DNA from: Aggregatibacter sp. 2125159857
GTDB lineage: Bacteria; Pseudomonadota; Gammaproteobacteria; Enterobacterales; Pasteurellaceae
Assembly: GCF_017798005.1 (NCBI RefSeq)
Contig: NZ_CP072548.1
Location: 1,550,001 to 1,614,000, forward strand
Direction of reading: 5' to 3'
Length of the DNA: 64,000 nucleotides
Both the position numbers and the translations under genes were made by a program. Numbering within the stretch: position 1 is the first letter of the stretch; each line of letters starts with the position of its first letter. Below the pieces are notes generated by a model, which worked only from the letters and a program-made list of their open reading frames with translations, was not told the origin of the DNA and did no database searches. This document shows, one piece after another, positions 8,571 to 18,355 of this stretch.

Positions 8571-10615
8571 TACACCGGACGAATACTTTTCACATCAACG
8601 CTACAATCAAATTCGCGTTCTAATAATTGCAATTTAGGATCTTGCAATAAATCCTGTTTCGCCTGTTCCCGTAATTGGGCATAAATTTTACGGCGATAAT
8701 CTGTCGGCGTGAGATACTGTTCGTCATCATTGATTTCAACAGCCAATGCAATGGTTTTCCCTAATACATGTGAAACCGACTGCTGCAGCAATTTACAATG
8801 TTTATCTTGATTCAAATGTGCATGACTGGAACGCACACCCAATTTAAGCGAATCTTCGCTTTCCGTCCAAATAAAGGTATTTAACGCAAATTCTTTGGTG
8901 AGATTTTCCACACCGCTTTGTTCAATTAACTGTGCCCAGCGATCTTGTTCTTCCGTTAAATGGACAATTTTTTGCTGTAATTCAGGGGTGATGTCTTGCA
9001 GAATGGCGGCCTTAATGTCTGAAGGTTTGGTACCTTGTTCAACCTGTGCTAGCTCCGGGTTGCTCCACTCCCAACGATAATCTTCGCCTAGCCCATCAGA
9101 ATCGTTTTCTTCGCTCTCCGATTCATTCGGATTTTCCACCGCACTTTTAGCATCCAAGCTGTCAGAAGCCTGAGAAAGTGCGGTCAGTTTTTCAGAGGAA
9201 TGTTGTGCTAGGCGCTCAGGCTTTTTTTTTTCTTGAGAAGGGCTACTCGGCATCGCATCCAGTTGATCTAATCCGTTTAATGCACCAAGTACAGGCGAAC
9301 TCACCAAGGGTTCTGTCGATTGCGTGGATTGAGGTTGCGCTGTTTTTGTCACGGTTTCATTCGTAATGGATTTTTTACGATCTTGATAATGGGCTTTTAT
9401 CGCCTGAGAAACCACCGGCATTTCAATTGCCGCTGAAGCAGTTTGACCAGAAGATTTAACACGATTTTCCACCGCACTTGATGGATTTTTTGGTGAACTT
9501 TCTTGAGTGCTGTTTTCAAGGTTTAGCGGCTGACCAATGAATTTCGGATGAAACGCCAACGCACGCAATAACACCATTTCTGCGCCCATGCGCGCCGTTG
9601 GTGCCAAACTTAATTCTTTCCGGCCACTCACAACCACTTGATAGAAAAACTGTACGTCCTGTGGTGCGATATGTTTCGCTAAAAAGCTAATGTGATCCGC
9701 TTCCGTTAACGAGGCTTGTGGCAATAATTGCTGCATTGCGATCTTGTGCAAATTTTCCGCAATTTCACGCAACAGCTCATCCCAATCACCTGCTTTATTC
9801 GCCACCTCACTGACAACTTGCATAAGCTTTTCGCCATTGCCTTGTTGCAAGGCATAAATAATCTCAATGGCTTGGGTTTCATCTAATAAACCAAGCATTT
9901 CATTGACGATATTGAGCGTGACATTGCCGTTACTCATTGCAATGGCTTGATCTGTCAAACTGAGACTGTCGCGGATACTGCCTTGTGCCGCACTGGCGAG
10001 TTTCTCTAATGCTAAAGACTCAAAGGGAATCTGTTCCTGATTTAGGATGTACCCCAAATGCTCGGCAATTTGGGATTTCTCCAAGGCTTTCAAATGGAAC
10101 TGCATACAGCGAGATAAAATCGTCACCGGCAGTTTATGAGGATCGGTAGTCGCCAATAGGAATTTCACATATTCCGGCGGCTCTTCCAAAGTTTTCAAGA
10201 GAGCATTGAAAGAATGGCGTGAAAGCATGTGCACTTCATCGATAAGATACACTTTATAACGCCCCAACACCGGCTTGTATTGCACGTTATCCAACAGCTC
10301 TCGTGTATCTTCCACTTTGGTGCGGGATGCCGCATCGATTTCAATTAAATCGATAAAATTGCCTTCTTCAATGGCTTTACAATGTTCACATACGCCACAA
10401 GGCTCAGCGGTCACGCCATTAACACAATTTAGCCCTTTGGCAAATAAACGGGCAATGGATGTTTTCCCCACACCGCGCGTGCCGGAAAATAAATAAGCAT
10501 GATGCAGGCGATTTTCACGCAAGCCGTTAGCAAGTGCGGTCAAAATATGTTGCTGACCGACAACATCAGCAAAGGTTTTTGGTCGCCATTTTCTTGCTAA
10601 TACTTGATAACTCAT
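8570..10615 (-). CDS. dnaX: DNA polymerase III subunits tau and gamma
   Basis: DnaX loads the sliding clamp and couples polymerases at the fork. The 681-residue tau protein has the AAA+ ATPase at the N-terminus: Walker A GTRGVGKTSIARLF near residue 44, four zinc-binding cysteines (C64 region, GVCEHC), DEVHML, and the sensor/SRC motif LSRCMQFHLK. Domain III follows, then a variable linker of roughly residues 365-500 rich in S, E, K and T, then the alpha-binding C-terminal part unique to tau. A slippery A10-G run at 9221-9231 would make a shorter gamma form of about 466 residues. It follows apt (25 bases), as in many gamma-proteobacteria. The usual ybaB-recR genes are absent downstream. Confidence 0.96.
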   Translation of the reverse strand: MSYQVLARKWRPKTFADVVGQQHILTALANGLRENRLHHAYLFSGTRGVGKTSIARLFAKGLNCVNGVTAEPCGVCEHCKAIEEGNFIDLIEIDAASRTKVEDTRELLDNVQYKPVLGRYKVYLIDEVHMLSRHSFNALLKTLEEPPEYVKFLLATTDPHKLPVTILSRCMQFHLKALEKSQIAEHLGYILNQEQIPFESLALEKLASAAQGSIRDSLSLTDQAIAMSNGNVTLNIVNEMLGLLDETQAIEIIYALQQGNGEKLMQVVSEVANKAGDWDELLREIAENLHKIAMQQLLPQASLTEADHISFLAKHIAPQDVQFFYQVVVSGRKELSLAPTARMGAEMVLLRALAFHPKFIGQPLNLENSTQESSPKNPSSAVENRVKSSGQTASAAIEMPVVSQAIKAHYQDRKKSITNETVTKTAQPQSTQSTEPLVSSPVLGALNGLDQLDAMPSSPSQEKKKPERLAQHSSEKLTALSQASDSLDAKSAVENPNESESEENDSDGLGEDYRWEWSNPELAQVEQGTKPSDIKAAILQDITPELQQKIVHLTEEQDRWAQLIEQSGVENLTKEFALNTFIWTESEDSLKLGVRSSHAHLNQDKHCKLLQQSVSHVLGKTIALAVEINDDEQYLTPTDYRRKIYAQLREQAKQDLLQDPKLQLLEREFDCSVDVKSIRPV
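9216..9232 (-). other. dnaX programmed -1 frameshift (slippery) site
   Basis: Read on the minus strand, codons 462-465 are GAA AAA AAA AAG, a run of ten A followed by G. This contains A AAA AAG in the correct frame, the same slippery heptamer used by E. coli dnaX. After a -1 slip the next codons are GCC TGA, so the product ends one residue later at about 466 residues, right before the alpha-binding region. The long A run could also let RNA polymerase slip, as known for Thermus dnaX. I see no clear upstream Shine-Dalgarno stimulator or strong downstream hairpin. Confidence 0.8.
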
Positions 10616-10640
10616 GCTTTATCCCTGCCCGTTTAGAAAA

Positions 10641-11183
10641 TTAATGACCGGCAAAATTAACTAAAGTATAAGGTTCTACGCCTAAATCGCGTAAGCGTTG
10701 TTCGCCGCCGAGATCCGGTAAATTGATCACGAATGCCGCATGTTTCACTTCGCCGCCTAAACGTTGTACTAATTTAACCGTGGCTTCAACGGTACCGCCT
10801 GTTGCCAATAAATCGTCAATAATCAATACGTTATCACCTTTTTGAATGGAATCCACATGAATTTCCAAGGTGTCTTGTCCATATTCCAATTCGTAAGATT
10901 GCGCAATGGTTTTACGTGGCAACTTACCAGGTTTACGTACCAATACAAAAGGCACATTTAATGCCAACGCCACCGGCGCACCAAAAATAAAGCCGCGGGA
11001 TTCCGTCCCAATGACTTTATTAATGCCTTTCTCTTTGCAATGTTGCACCATCAAATCGATTGCCGCGCGAAACGCCGCCGGATTCTCAACTAAGCTGGTA
11101 ATATCCCGAAAAATAATTCCCGGTTTTGGATGATCAGGAATGGATTTAATTGAAGAAGCAATAAGTGCAAGTTGTTTTTCCAT
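10641..11183 (-). CDS. apt: Adenine phosphoribosyltransferase
   Basis: Apt makes AMP from adenine and PRPP (purine salvage). The 180-residue protein has [16 protein letters not shown], the flexible region around [14 protein letters not shown], and the PRPP-binding loop [15 protein letters not shown] start it at ATG 11183 ([15 protein letters not shown]). The frame is open to 11252 but the extra 23 residues run across an uptake signal and do not fit the family. apt lies just upstream of dnaX, a conserved pairing. Confidence 0.95.
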   Translation of the reverse strand: MEKQLALIASSIKSIPDHPKPGIIFRDITSLVENPAAFRAAIDLMVQHCKEKGINKVIGTESRGFIFGAPVALALNVPFVLVRKPGKLPRKTIAQSYELEYGQDTLEIHVDSIQKGDNVLIIDDLLATGGTVEATVKLVQRLGGEVKHAAFVINLPDLGGEQRLRDLGVEPYTLVNFAGH

Positions 11184-11273
11184 TTTTTTACCTAAAAGTG
11201 CGGTTGTTTTTTCACGTGAATTAAAATGATAAGCCGGCGCGCATATTATCATAAATCGCTAGATTGCCGAACA

Positions 11274-12230
11274 TTAATCATAAAGATCTTCGCCATTTTT
11301 TCGGGTGCGCAGAAGCTGCAAAATCCACACGTATTGTTCCGGGGTTTCGGCAACAAAACTTTCGATTTCTGCGTTCATGGCGCGAGCAGATTGATGCGGA
11401 TCATCGCTAAGGTCCATTGCCGGATGAATTTCCATTTGGTATTTACCCAGCTGCGCGTTATAACGCGGAAACATCGGGATCACAACAGCTTTTGCCAACT
11501 TCGCCATTTTATTAATGCCCGGTAAAGTCGCTTTGTAAGTCGCAAAAAAATCCACATACACGCTTTGTTCTTCACCAAAATCTTCGTCCGGCAAATAATA
11601 GCCCATTTGTCCTTGTCGAATGTGGCTCAAAAACGGTTTGATACCATTTTGGCGCGCATGCATTTTGCCACCGAAACGTTGGCGTGCCAGCGTCCAAAGC
11701 CAATCCACCAGCGGATTGCGATGCGGGTTATACATGGATGTCATCGGAATGCCATGAGTGTGCAAAATAATCCCTGACGCATCAATTGCCCAACCGTGCG
11801 GCACCAGCAAAATCACATTTTTACCCTGCTCTTTTGCCTGTTTAATATGTTCAATGCCAATAAATTCACTACGTTGTTGCAAATGTTTTTTTGAACGCAC
11901 CGCAATTTCGCCGATCCCTAACATCACTTGCGCTAATACAACAAACATGTCATCAATCACCTGTTCGCGGTGTTGTTCCGACCATTGCGGAAAACAATAT
12001 TGCAAATTAATTTGAGCGCGTTTACGTTGTTTTTTCGCTTTATGTCCAACCAACAGACCAATATTGGCGGCGAATTTATCGCGCAAACGAAAAGGAATAA
12101 ACGCCAGTAACAGCAAAACCAAAATACCGAGCCAAATGCCCCAGTATTTAGGCTTTAAATAGGACCACGAGAAATGCGGCTCATAGCCGACACGTGCCGT
12201 TAAACGAATATTTTGTTGAGAATCTGTCAT
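11274..12230 (-). CDS. lpxM: Lipid A biosynthesis myristoyl/acyl transferase
   Basis: The enzyme adds a secondary acyl chain to Kdo2-lipid A at the inner membrane. The 318-residue protein has one N-terminal membrane helix, the catalytic H-x4-D type motif in LLVPHGWAIDASG, and the LpxM-like stretches KPFLSHIRQGQMGYYLPDED and VDFFATYKATLPGI. It resembles LpxM (MsbB) more than LpxL from memory of the E. coli sequences. I start at ATG 12230; the nine extra codons to GTG 12257 read through an uptake signal. It is the last gene of the leftward run that begins at seqA. Confidence 0.9.
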   Translation of the reverse strand: MTDSQQNIRLTARVGYEPHFSWSYLKPKYWGIWLGILVLLLLAFIPFRLRDKFAANIGLLVGHKAKKQRKRAQINLQYCFPQWSEQHREQVIDDMFVVLAQVMLGIGEIAVRSKKHLQQRSEFIGIEHIKQAKEQGKNVILLVPHGWAIDASGIILHTHGIPMTSMYNPHRNPLVDWLWTLARQRFGGKMHARQNGIKPFLSHIRQGQMGYYLPDEDFGEEQSVYVDFFATYKATLPGINKMAKLAKAVVIPMFPRYNAQLGKYQMEIHPAMDLSDDPHQSARAMNAEIESFVAETPEQYVWILQLLRTRKNGEDLYD

Positions 12231-12266
12231 AAAAAACGTTGCGGAAATTGACCGCACTTTATCCCG

Positions 12267-13034
12267 TTAGAAATTAAACCAGCCTTGATCAAAGGCCATT
12301 TTTATCGTCATGATGAAAGACATGACCACCACCATTGGGCGAATCAACGTTTTGCCTTTTGTCATCACCATTTTAGCGCCTAAATTGGCGCCAATAAATT
12401 GTCCCGCCATCATGGCCAAACCGACCGTCCATAAAATTTGCCCCCCAATAAGGAAAAAAATTAAGGAAGCCAAGTTAGAGGTAAAATTCATGACTTTGGC
12501 ATGGGCGGTGGCCTTCGCTAAGTTAAAACCAAGTAATGTCACACATGCCAAGCTCATAATAGAACCGGTGCCCGGTCCAAAGAATCCGTCATAAAAGCCC
12601 ATCAATGTGCCGATACAAAAAGCGAAAACTCGATAAGACAGACGTTGTTTACGATCTTCATCGCCCAGTTTAGGGGTCACTAAAAAATAAATGCCGATCG
12701 CTAAAATTAAAAATGGCAGAATTTTTTTAATGACGGAGGCGTCAATCAGCTGAATTAAAATCGTTCCGGCGACAGCACCAAAGAAAACCATCAGCAAAAT
12801 TAACCAAACTTCCGAAAAATTGACCGCTCTTTTACGTAAAAAATAAAGACTGGCGGAAAAGGAGCCGCCACAGGCTTGTAGCTTGTTAGTCCCCAACGCG
12901 ACCGCAGGAGGAATGCCTGTCATCAGCAATGCCGGAATCGTGATTAATCCGCCACCGCCGGCAATAGCGTCAATAAAACCGGCAACAAAAGCGACCACAA
13001 ATAAAATGGCTAAAATATCAAGACCGAATTCCAT
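12267..13034 (-). CDS. TauE/SafE (TSUP) family permease
   Basis: A 255-residue membrane protein with about eight hydrophobic segments. The N-terminal IDAIAGGGGLITIPALLMTG and the internal GFYDGFFGPGTGSIMSLA are the two glycine-rich repeats of the TSUP family. These proteins export or import organosulfur or sulfite-like anions. The substrate cannot be told. The start is four bases from the mepA stop, pointing to translational coupling within the aroC-mepA-lpxM unit. Confidence 0.85.
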   Translation of the reverse strand: MEFGLDILAILFVVAFVAGFIDAIAGGGGLITIPALLMTGIPPAVALGTNKLQACGGSFSASLYFLRKRAVNFSEVWLILLMVFFGAVAGTILIQLIDASVIKKILPFLILAIGIYFLVTPKLGDEDRKQRLSYRVFAFCIGTLMGFYDGFFGPGTGSIMSLACVTLLGFNLAKATAHAKVMNFTSNLASLIFFLIGGQILWTVGLAMMAGQFIGANLGAKMVMTKGKTLIRPMVVVMSFIMTIKMAFDQGWFNF

Positions 13035-13037
13035 CCC

Positions 13038-13910
13038 TTACTCCAACCATTCACTCCGATTTGGTGAGTTTAAGATTTGTTGACACAAAAAAGGCTCCGG
13101 CGGTGTGACTTTGGGCTTACTTGGTGTTGCCCCGGGTTTTGGCGGTTCAAACCAAGAATAAAGTTCGCTATCACAACCATCCCCGGCTGGCACCGGCGCC
13201 TGATTTTCGCAGTGTTGTGCACCTTGCGGGCAGGTGAGCCGCACATGAAAATGGGAGTCATGCCCAAACCACGGCCGGATTTTATGTAACCAAGCACGAT
13301 CCGAACCTGCCGTTTCACAGAGTTTCAATTTAATCGCCGGATTCACAAAAATACGCGTTACTTTCGGATCTTCTGCGGCTAACTTAATCAGTTTTGCGTG
13401 ATTGGCTGTCCAAACGCTCTCATCTACCCGTTGTGCTTTGCGGTTCACCACCAACAAACCTTTACCGTCAGAATTCAACGCATCAGTATCCGACATACTG
13501 CCCATACGCAGCCAAATGTCGGCATCTAACCCCATTTGATGACTGGCGTGCCCCGTCAAAAAACGGCCACCGCCAGGCATGGCAATATCGCCCACTAACA
13601 TCGTTGGTAAGCCTGCCGCTTTGACACGTTGCCCTAGACGTTGCAAATAACGAATCATGTCCGGATGACCATAATAACGGTTCTTATTCATCCGAATAAC
13701 TTGATAGCCTTCGCCTTTATAAGGCAAGGGCTCCGCACCAATAATACAGCCGTTGGAATAGCTGCCAATCGGTTCTGCCTTGCCGTTTTCCGCCGGGATC
13801 GGACGTTTGATCTGTTGCCAATCTTGTGGTGCAGCAAAAGTGGAGGTCGCAAAAAAAACGCTGCTAAAAATGACCGCACTTTTGATGAGTTGATGAAAAA
13901 TCTTATTCAT
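13038..13910 (-). CDS. mepA: Penicillin-insensitive murein endopeptidase
   Basis: MepA is a periplasmic zinc LAS-type endopeptidase that cuts DD-peptide crosslinks in peptidoglycan. The protein of 290 residues has a signal peptide (MNKIFHQLIKSAVIFSSVFF, cut near TFAAP), the zinc ligands in TGHASHQMGLDADIWLR, and the second motif WFGHDSHFHVRL. Conserved cysteines near the C-terminus fit the disulfides known for this family. I start at ATG 13910; ten more codons to 13940 would overlap aroC and precede the signal sequence. It sits 20 bases after aroC, as in H. influenzae and E. coli. Confidence 0.93.
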   Translation of the reverse strand: MNKIFHQLIKSAVIFSSVFFATSTFAAPQDWQQIKRPIPAENGKAEPIGSYSNGCIIGAEPLPYKGEGYQVIRMNKNRYYGHPDMIRYLQRLGQRVKAAGLPTMLVGDIAMPGGGRFLTGHASHQMGLDADIWLRMGSMSDTDALNSDGKGLLVVNRKAQRVDESVWTANHAKLIKLAAEDPKVTRIFVNPAIKLKLCETAGSDRAWLHKIRPWFGHDSHFHVRLTCPQGAQHCENQAPVPAGDGCDSELYSWFEPPKPGATPSKPKVTPPEPFLCQQILNSPNRSEWLE

Positions 13911-13930
13911 TATGGTGTCCCTGTTGCAAA

Positions 13931-15004
13931 TTATCGACACTGCGCTTGAAATCGTAACAAATGATCTAACAACACAATCGCCATCATCGCTTCAGCAATC
14001 GGTACGGCACGAATCCCCACACAAGGGTCATGACGCCCTTTAGTCACCACCTCCACAGGGTCGTTATTAAGATTGACGGAATGCCCCTGAAGGGTGATGC
14101 TGGAGGTAGGTTTTAACGCAATGGTCGCAATAATCGGTTGTCCTGAGCTAATACCGCCCAAAATGCCGCCCGCATGATTAGAAAGAAATCCTTCCGGTGT
14201 CATTTCATCACGATGTTCACTGCCGCGTTGTTCTACGACGGCAAAACCATCGCCAATTTCTACGCCTTTTACCGCGTTAATGCTCATGAGAGCGTGCGCT
14301 AAATCTGCATCCAAACGGTCAAATACCGGTTCGCCTAAGCCTACCGGCACATTTTCGGCGACAACGGTTAATTTTGCACCGATGGAATCGCCCTGCTTTT
14401 TCAATTCACGAATTAATTCATCAAATTTTTCCACCGCACTTTTATCCGGACAGAAAAACGGATTGTCATTCACTTCCGCCCAATCGATGTTTGCAAGGGA
14501 TTGTGGTGCGATTTTTACCTTGCCGATTTGGCTTAAAAAGCCTCGTACTTCAATGCCGAATTGTTCACGTAAATATTTTTTTGCAATAGCGCCAGCCGCT
14601 ACACGCATGGCGGTTTCACGGGCAGAAGACCGACCGCCACCTCGATAATCACGAATGCCGTATTTTTGCTGATAAGTGAAATCGGCATGTCCCGGGCGAA
14701 AACGATCTTTGATTTCGCCATAATCTTGCGAACGTTGATCGCCGTTTTTGATGATCATGCCAATGCTGGTACCGGTAGTTTTGCCCTCAAAGACGCCGGA
14801 CAAAATTTGCACTTCATCGTCTTCTCGACGTGGCGTCGTGTAACGAGAGGTACCCGGTTTACGGCGATCTAAATCCGGCTGAATATCTGCTTCCGAAAGC
14901 GCCATATTCGGTGGCACACCATCAACAATACAACCTAATGCTATGCCATGAGATTCACCAAAGGTGGTGACGCGAAACAATTGCCCAATCGTATTTCCAG
15001 CCAT
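13931..15004 (-). CDS. aroC: Chorismate synthase
   Basis: AroC converts EPSP to chorismate using reduced FMN, the last common step for aromatic amino acids and menaquinone precursors. The 357-residue protein carries the family signatures [17 protein letters not shown] near the start, [20 protein letters not shown] and [20 protein letters not shown], and [17 protein letters not shown] at the end. It lies between mscK (22 bases) and mepA (20 bases), all in one direction. Confidence 0.97.
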   Translation of the reverse strand: MAGNTIGQLFRVTTFGESHGIALGCIVDGVPPNMALSEADIQPDLDRRKPGTSRYTTPRREDDEVQILSGVFEGKTTGTSIGMIIKNGDQRSQDYGEIKDRFRPGHADFTYQQKYGIRDYRGGGRSSARETAMRVAAGAIAKKYLREQFGIEVRGFLSQIGKVKIAPQSLANIDWAEVNDNPFFCPDKSAVEKFDELIRELKKQGDSIGAKLTVVAENVPVGLGEPVFDRLDADLAHALMSINAVKGVEIGDGFAVVEQRGSEHRDEMTPEGFLSNHAGGILGGISSGQPIIATIALKPTSSITLQGHSVNLNNDPVEVVTKGRHDPCVGIRAVPIAEAMMAIVLLDHLLRFQAQCR

Positions 15005-15026
15005 AATCTTCTCTCTTCAATTCGAT

Positions 15027-18000
15027 TTATGATTTCACTTCCACCAACGGCATGATCGCGCCGGTATCTTGATTTTTGATAAAGATATCAAGCTGATTGA
15101 AAGCGATCTCAATGTTATTTTCCGCAAACAATTCGTTAATACGGCGGTTTAACGCATCAATGGTATTGGTGCGTTCGGAGACTTGAGACACATAAACCCG
15201 TAATTCATGATCCAAGGTGCTGGCGCCAAAACTAACGAATAAGGCACTTGGTTCAGGTTCTTTCATCACATTAGCTTGCTCAGCTGCCGCTTGTAATAAT
15301 AAGCGTTTAACCAAGTCTAAATCAGAACCGTATGCCACTCCTACCGAAATCACTAAGCGAGTAATGGTATTGGATAACGCCCAGTTAGTGACCTGTCCGG
15401 TCACAAAAGATTTATTCGGCACAATCACTTCTTTGCGATCAGGATCGATAATCGTAATTGCACGAATACGAATTTTCGCTACCGTGCCGGTGACATCGTT
15501 AATGGTGACGGTATCACCCACTCGAATCGGACGTTCAAATAAGAGAATAATACCCGACACGAAGTTCGCAAAAATTTCCTGCATACCGAAACCGAGACCC
15601 ACAGAAAGTGCGGCGAATAACCACTGCAATTTAGACCATGACATCCCTAAGGTGGCAAATGCCCATGCGCCCCCAATGGCCACTAAGAGATAGGTTAATA
15701 AGGTATTAATCGTATAAGGCGTGCCTTGCGACAACTTCACACGGGAGAAGATCAACACTTCTAAAATCCCCGGCAAGTTGCGCACTAAAATGTAAGTAAT
15801 ACCGATAATCACTAACGCCATAAGTAAGTTAAATAGCGAAATACTTTCGGTTACGACACCGGCTTCTGTTGTCGTTGTTTGTTGCCATAAGGTAATGTCG
15901 CGTAAGTAACTTGCTACAGTAACTAAATCCGACCACACATAATAGAAAATCGCAAACAATGCCGTCCAAATGAATAAATCGGCAAAGCGCAGTAACTGGC
16001 TACGGACTTGATTAACGGCCATACCCTCTTCTTGTTCGCTCACCACCACGATATCCTCTGCAGAGGATCCATCATTGGCTTTCGTCGCTTTTTGCTGACG
16101 TTTTTCTTGCACGCGACGGTATGCTAAACGACGGGAGGAAACCGTAATCGCACGATATAGCGTGTAACGAACCAGAGACCAAATCACCCAAGCGATGTAG
16201 GTGTTAATCATGTGGTTAATCAAGTTAAGTGCGGTGTAGTAATAACCGAGCGCGACCAATACAATCAATCCGACCGGCACTAATTGCAATAAAATGCGGA
16301 CAATTTTTAAAACCAGTTCATCTCGATGATCACGATTTGTCTGGCCTAATGTTTTTGAAGCTCTACGAAAACGTGGCGCAATAATAGCAATACAAAAAAT
16401 CAAGGCGACCATGGTATTCAATTCGCCAAGCACATCATTGGCTAAACCGCTGTCCATGACATTACTGAAAACCGAGGTATTCAATAATAATACTACCGCG
16501 ACAATGATTCGTTTCGTCACCGCTCTCAGTTTTTCCGCTTCATCCTGAGAAAAACCAAAATGACGAACGGAGATACCATTCGGTCGTAAAAGTGCAAGCA
16601 CAAAGCTAAAGAACCACCAATATGCCGCCATACTCAACGACCATTGCCAAAATTCCGCCGGATTTCGAACAAAGAAAAAGCCTAACAGTTGGCATACGGC
16701 TAAAAACCATAATGTGGATGGCAAAGCGATAATCGCTGTCAATAAAAGTGCCATTGGCGTATGCCACTGACTGTCGGAACGAAGTGTATTAATTTCACTG
16801 TTAATGGTAGCTAAACGTTGCTTAATCAGTGTTTTAAATCTGAAAATAATACCGCCAATCAGTACCAAAATTGCCACAAACATGAGTAAATAAGGCAAAT
16901 TATCAAAATTACTCGGGAAACCTAATTTTTTACTGATTCCCTCAAATTGCTCGCTAAGGGACATAGGTAAATTCTTAAACCACGCTAAATTGATCGGATT
17001 ATTACTTTTTACCCAAAAGCTTTGCTGATCCAACTTCGCCTGAATTTGATCGCTAAGCTGTGTAATTTGCTGTTGTGTCAATTCTAAAGAAATCGCCAAA
17101 TTTAATTGGTTATTTAAAGATTTAATCACATCGGAGGCAATTTTACGGCGCTCCGTCAACAAATTAGTAAGCTGTGCTTTTTCTTCTGCCGTAAAGGTTT
17201 GGTTCTGGTCGACTTGAACTTTCGCTAAATACGCTTCCAAATCATAAAGCTCATTGCGGCGTTGGGTCATGTCAAAAATTTGCACACGCAAATCCGCAAT
17301 TTGTTTTGATAGACCTTGGATATTCAAGTTTGTCGGCAATTTTTGTTTTTGCTGTTGAATAATCCGTGACAACACCAATGTGCCTTGCAACGCACTAATT
17401 TGTTCATCAATGGTGCGCTGCGTTTGCGTTAAGCTTTCTAGAACACTACGCATACGCAATTCATCTTGCGTTAACGTGTTGGTTTTTTCCGTTTGTTCCA
17501 ATAAAAATTGGCTCAGCTGGGCATTACGCTCTAATTCTTTTTGAATGTAATTATTTTTGACCGCACTTTGACTTTGTTGCTGTACTTGCTCAACCTGATT
17601 TTGTGTTTGTGCCAAATGCTGTTGATTAATCGCCTCTTGAATGGCCGCAATCTGTTGTTGTAGCACTTGCGCACGAGCGTTTAATAAGTCATAACGGCTT
17701 TGATACAACACCGTCAGCTGATCGCTGTTTTTCAACAAAATTTGATTGTAATTATTTTTCAGATCAATCAGTTGTAACTCTAACTGAGCCTGCTGTTTCA
17801 ATGCTGCTGAAGTCGTACTATCGCCAAGCTTTTGATTAAGCTCTTGCGCACGCTTCAAATTGGCGGTTAATGTGGCTTGCGCCCGCTCGGATACTGAGCT
17901 TTGCCCCGCCAATTGGCTATTCACTGCCCCTAACGCCGATTGCGTTTCCTGTTGTTGTTCGATTAATTTTTCAAGCTGAGCCTGTAGATCCGCTAAGCGA

Positions 18001-18353
18001 CGAGATTGATAATCTGCCGCTTTTGCCGAATCCAATTGCTTTTTCAGCGTTTGTAATTCAGCATTATTCTTCTGAATCTCAGCATCCGCCCCATTCAATG
18101 TGGCTTGTAGCGCCTCATTGGCCTTTTGCTGCGCTTGAATTTGTTGCAAGAGATCCAAAGAGGTTTGAATGTCTGTGACCAACGTTTGCTTTTCATCGCC
18201 ATCCGGCATTTTTTGTGCTGCGGCGAGATCTGCCTTGAGACTTTTTTCGGTTGGCAAAGACAGGGTATTTTGATCGGCAAAGGCGCTTTGTGACACCGCC
18301 ATATTTAAAAATAAGGCAGCACAAAGTGCGGTTAAAAACGCGTTTATTTTCAT
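15027..18353 (-). CDS. mscK: Large mechanosensitive channel, MscK/KefA type
   Basis: A 1108-residue inner-membrane protein. It has a signal peptide (MKINAFLTALCAALFLNMAV), then about 440 periplasmic residues that are strongly coiled-coil (many Q, L, E heptads), about eleven membrane helices, and a C-terminal MscS domain with LQWLFAALSVGLGFGMQEIF and the beta domain VGDTVTINDVTGTVAKI. Such channels release solutes when osmotic tension rises; E. coli MscK also needs external potassium. The length agrees with MscK (about 1120). It starts two bases after the menE stop. Confidence 0.93.
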   Translation of the reverse strand: MKINAFLTALCAALFLNMAVSQSAFADQNTLSLPTEKSLKADLAAAQKMPDGDEKQTLVTDIQTSLDLLQQIQAQQKANEALQATLNGADAEIQKNNAELQTLKKQLDSAKAADYQSRRLADLQAQLEKLIEQQQETQSALGAVNSQLAGQSSVSERAQATLTANLKRAQELNQKLGDSTTSAALKQQAQLELQLIDLKNNYNQILLKNSDQLTVLYQSRYDLLNARAQVLQQQIAAIQEAINQQHLAQTQNQVEQVQQQSQSAVKNNYIQKELERNAQLSQFLLEQTEKTNTLTQDELRMRSVLESLTQTQRTIDEQISALQGTLVLSRIIQQQKQKLPTNLNIQGLSKQIADLRVQIFDMTQRRNELYDLEAYLAKVQVDQNQTFTAEEKAQLTNLLTERRKIASDVIKSLNNQLNLAISLELTQQQITQLSDQIQAKLDQQSFWVKSNNPINLAWFKNLPMSLSEQFEGISKKLGFPSNFDNLPYLLMFVAILVLIGGIIFRFKTLIKQRLATINSEINTLRSDSQWHTPMALLLTAIIALPSTLWFLAVCQLLGFFFVRNPAEFWQWSLSMAAYWWFFSFVLALLRPNGISVRHFGFSQDEAEKLRAVTKRIIVAVVLLLNTSVFSNVMDSGLANDVLGELNTMVALIFCIAIIAPRFRRASKTLGQTNRDHRDELVLKIVRILLQLVPVGLIVLVALGYYYTALNLINHMINTYIAWVIWSLVRYTLYRAITVSSRRLAYRRVQEKRQQKATKANDGSSAEDIVVVSEQEEGMAVNQVRSQLLRFADLFIWTALFAIFYYVWSDLVTVASYLRDITLWQQTTTTEAGVVTESISLFNLLMALVIIGITYILVRNLPGILEVLIFSRVKLSQGTPYTINTLLTYLLVAIGGAWAFATLGMSWSKLQWLFAALSVGLGFGMQEIFANFVSGIILLFERPIRVGDTVTINDVTGTVAKIRIRAITIIDPDRKEVIVPNKSFVTGQVTNWALSNTITRLVISVGVAYGSDLDLVKRLLLQAAAEQANVMKEPEPSALFVSFGASTLDHELRVYVSQVSERTNTIDALNRRINELFAENNIEIAFNQLDIFIKNQDTGAIMPLVEVKS

Positions 18354-18355
18354 AT

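Noticed and set aside
12231-12257. Upstream GTG start for lpxM
   Set aside because: The added codons read through an uptake signal; the ATG at 12230 fits the family length better.
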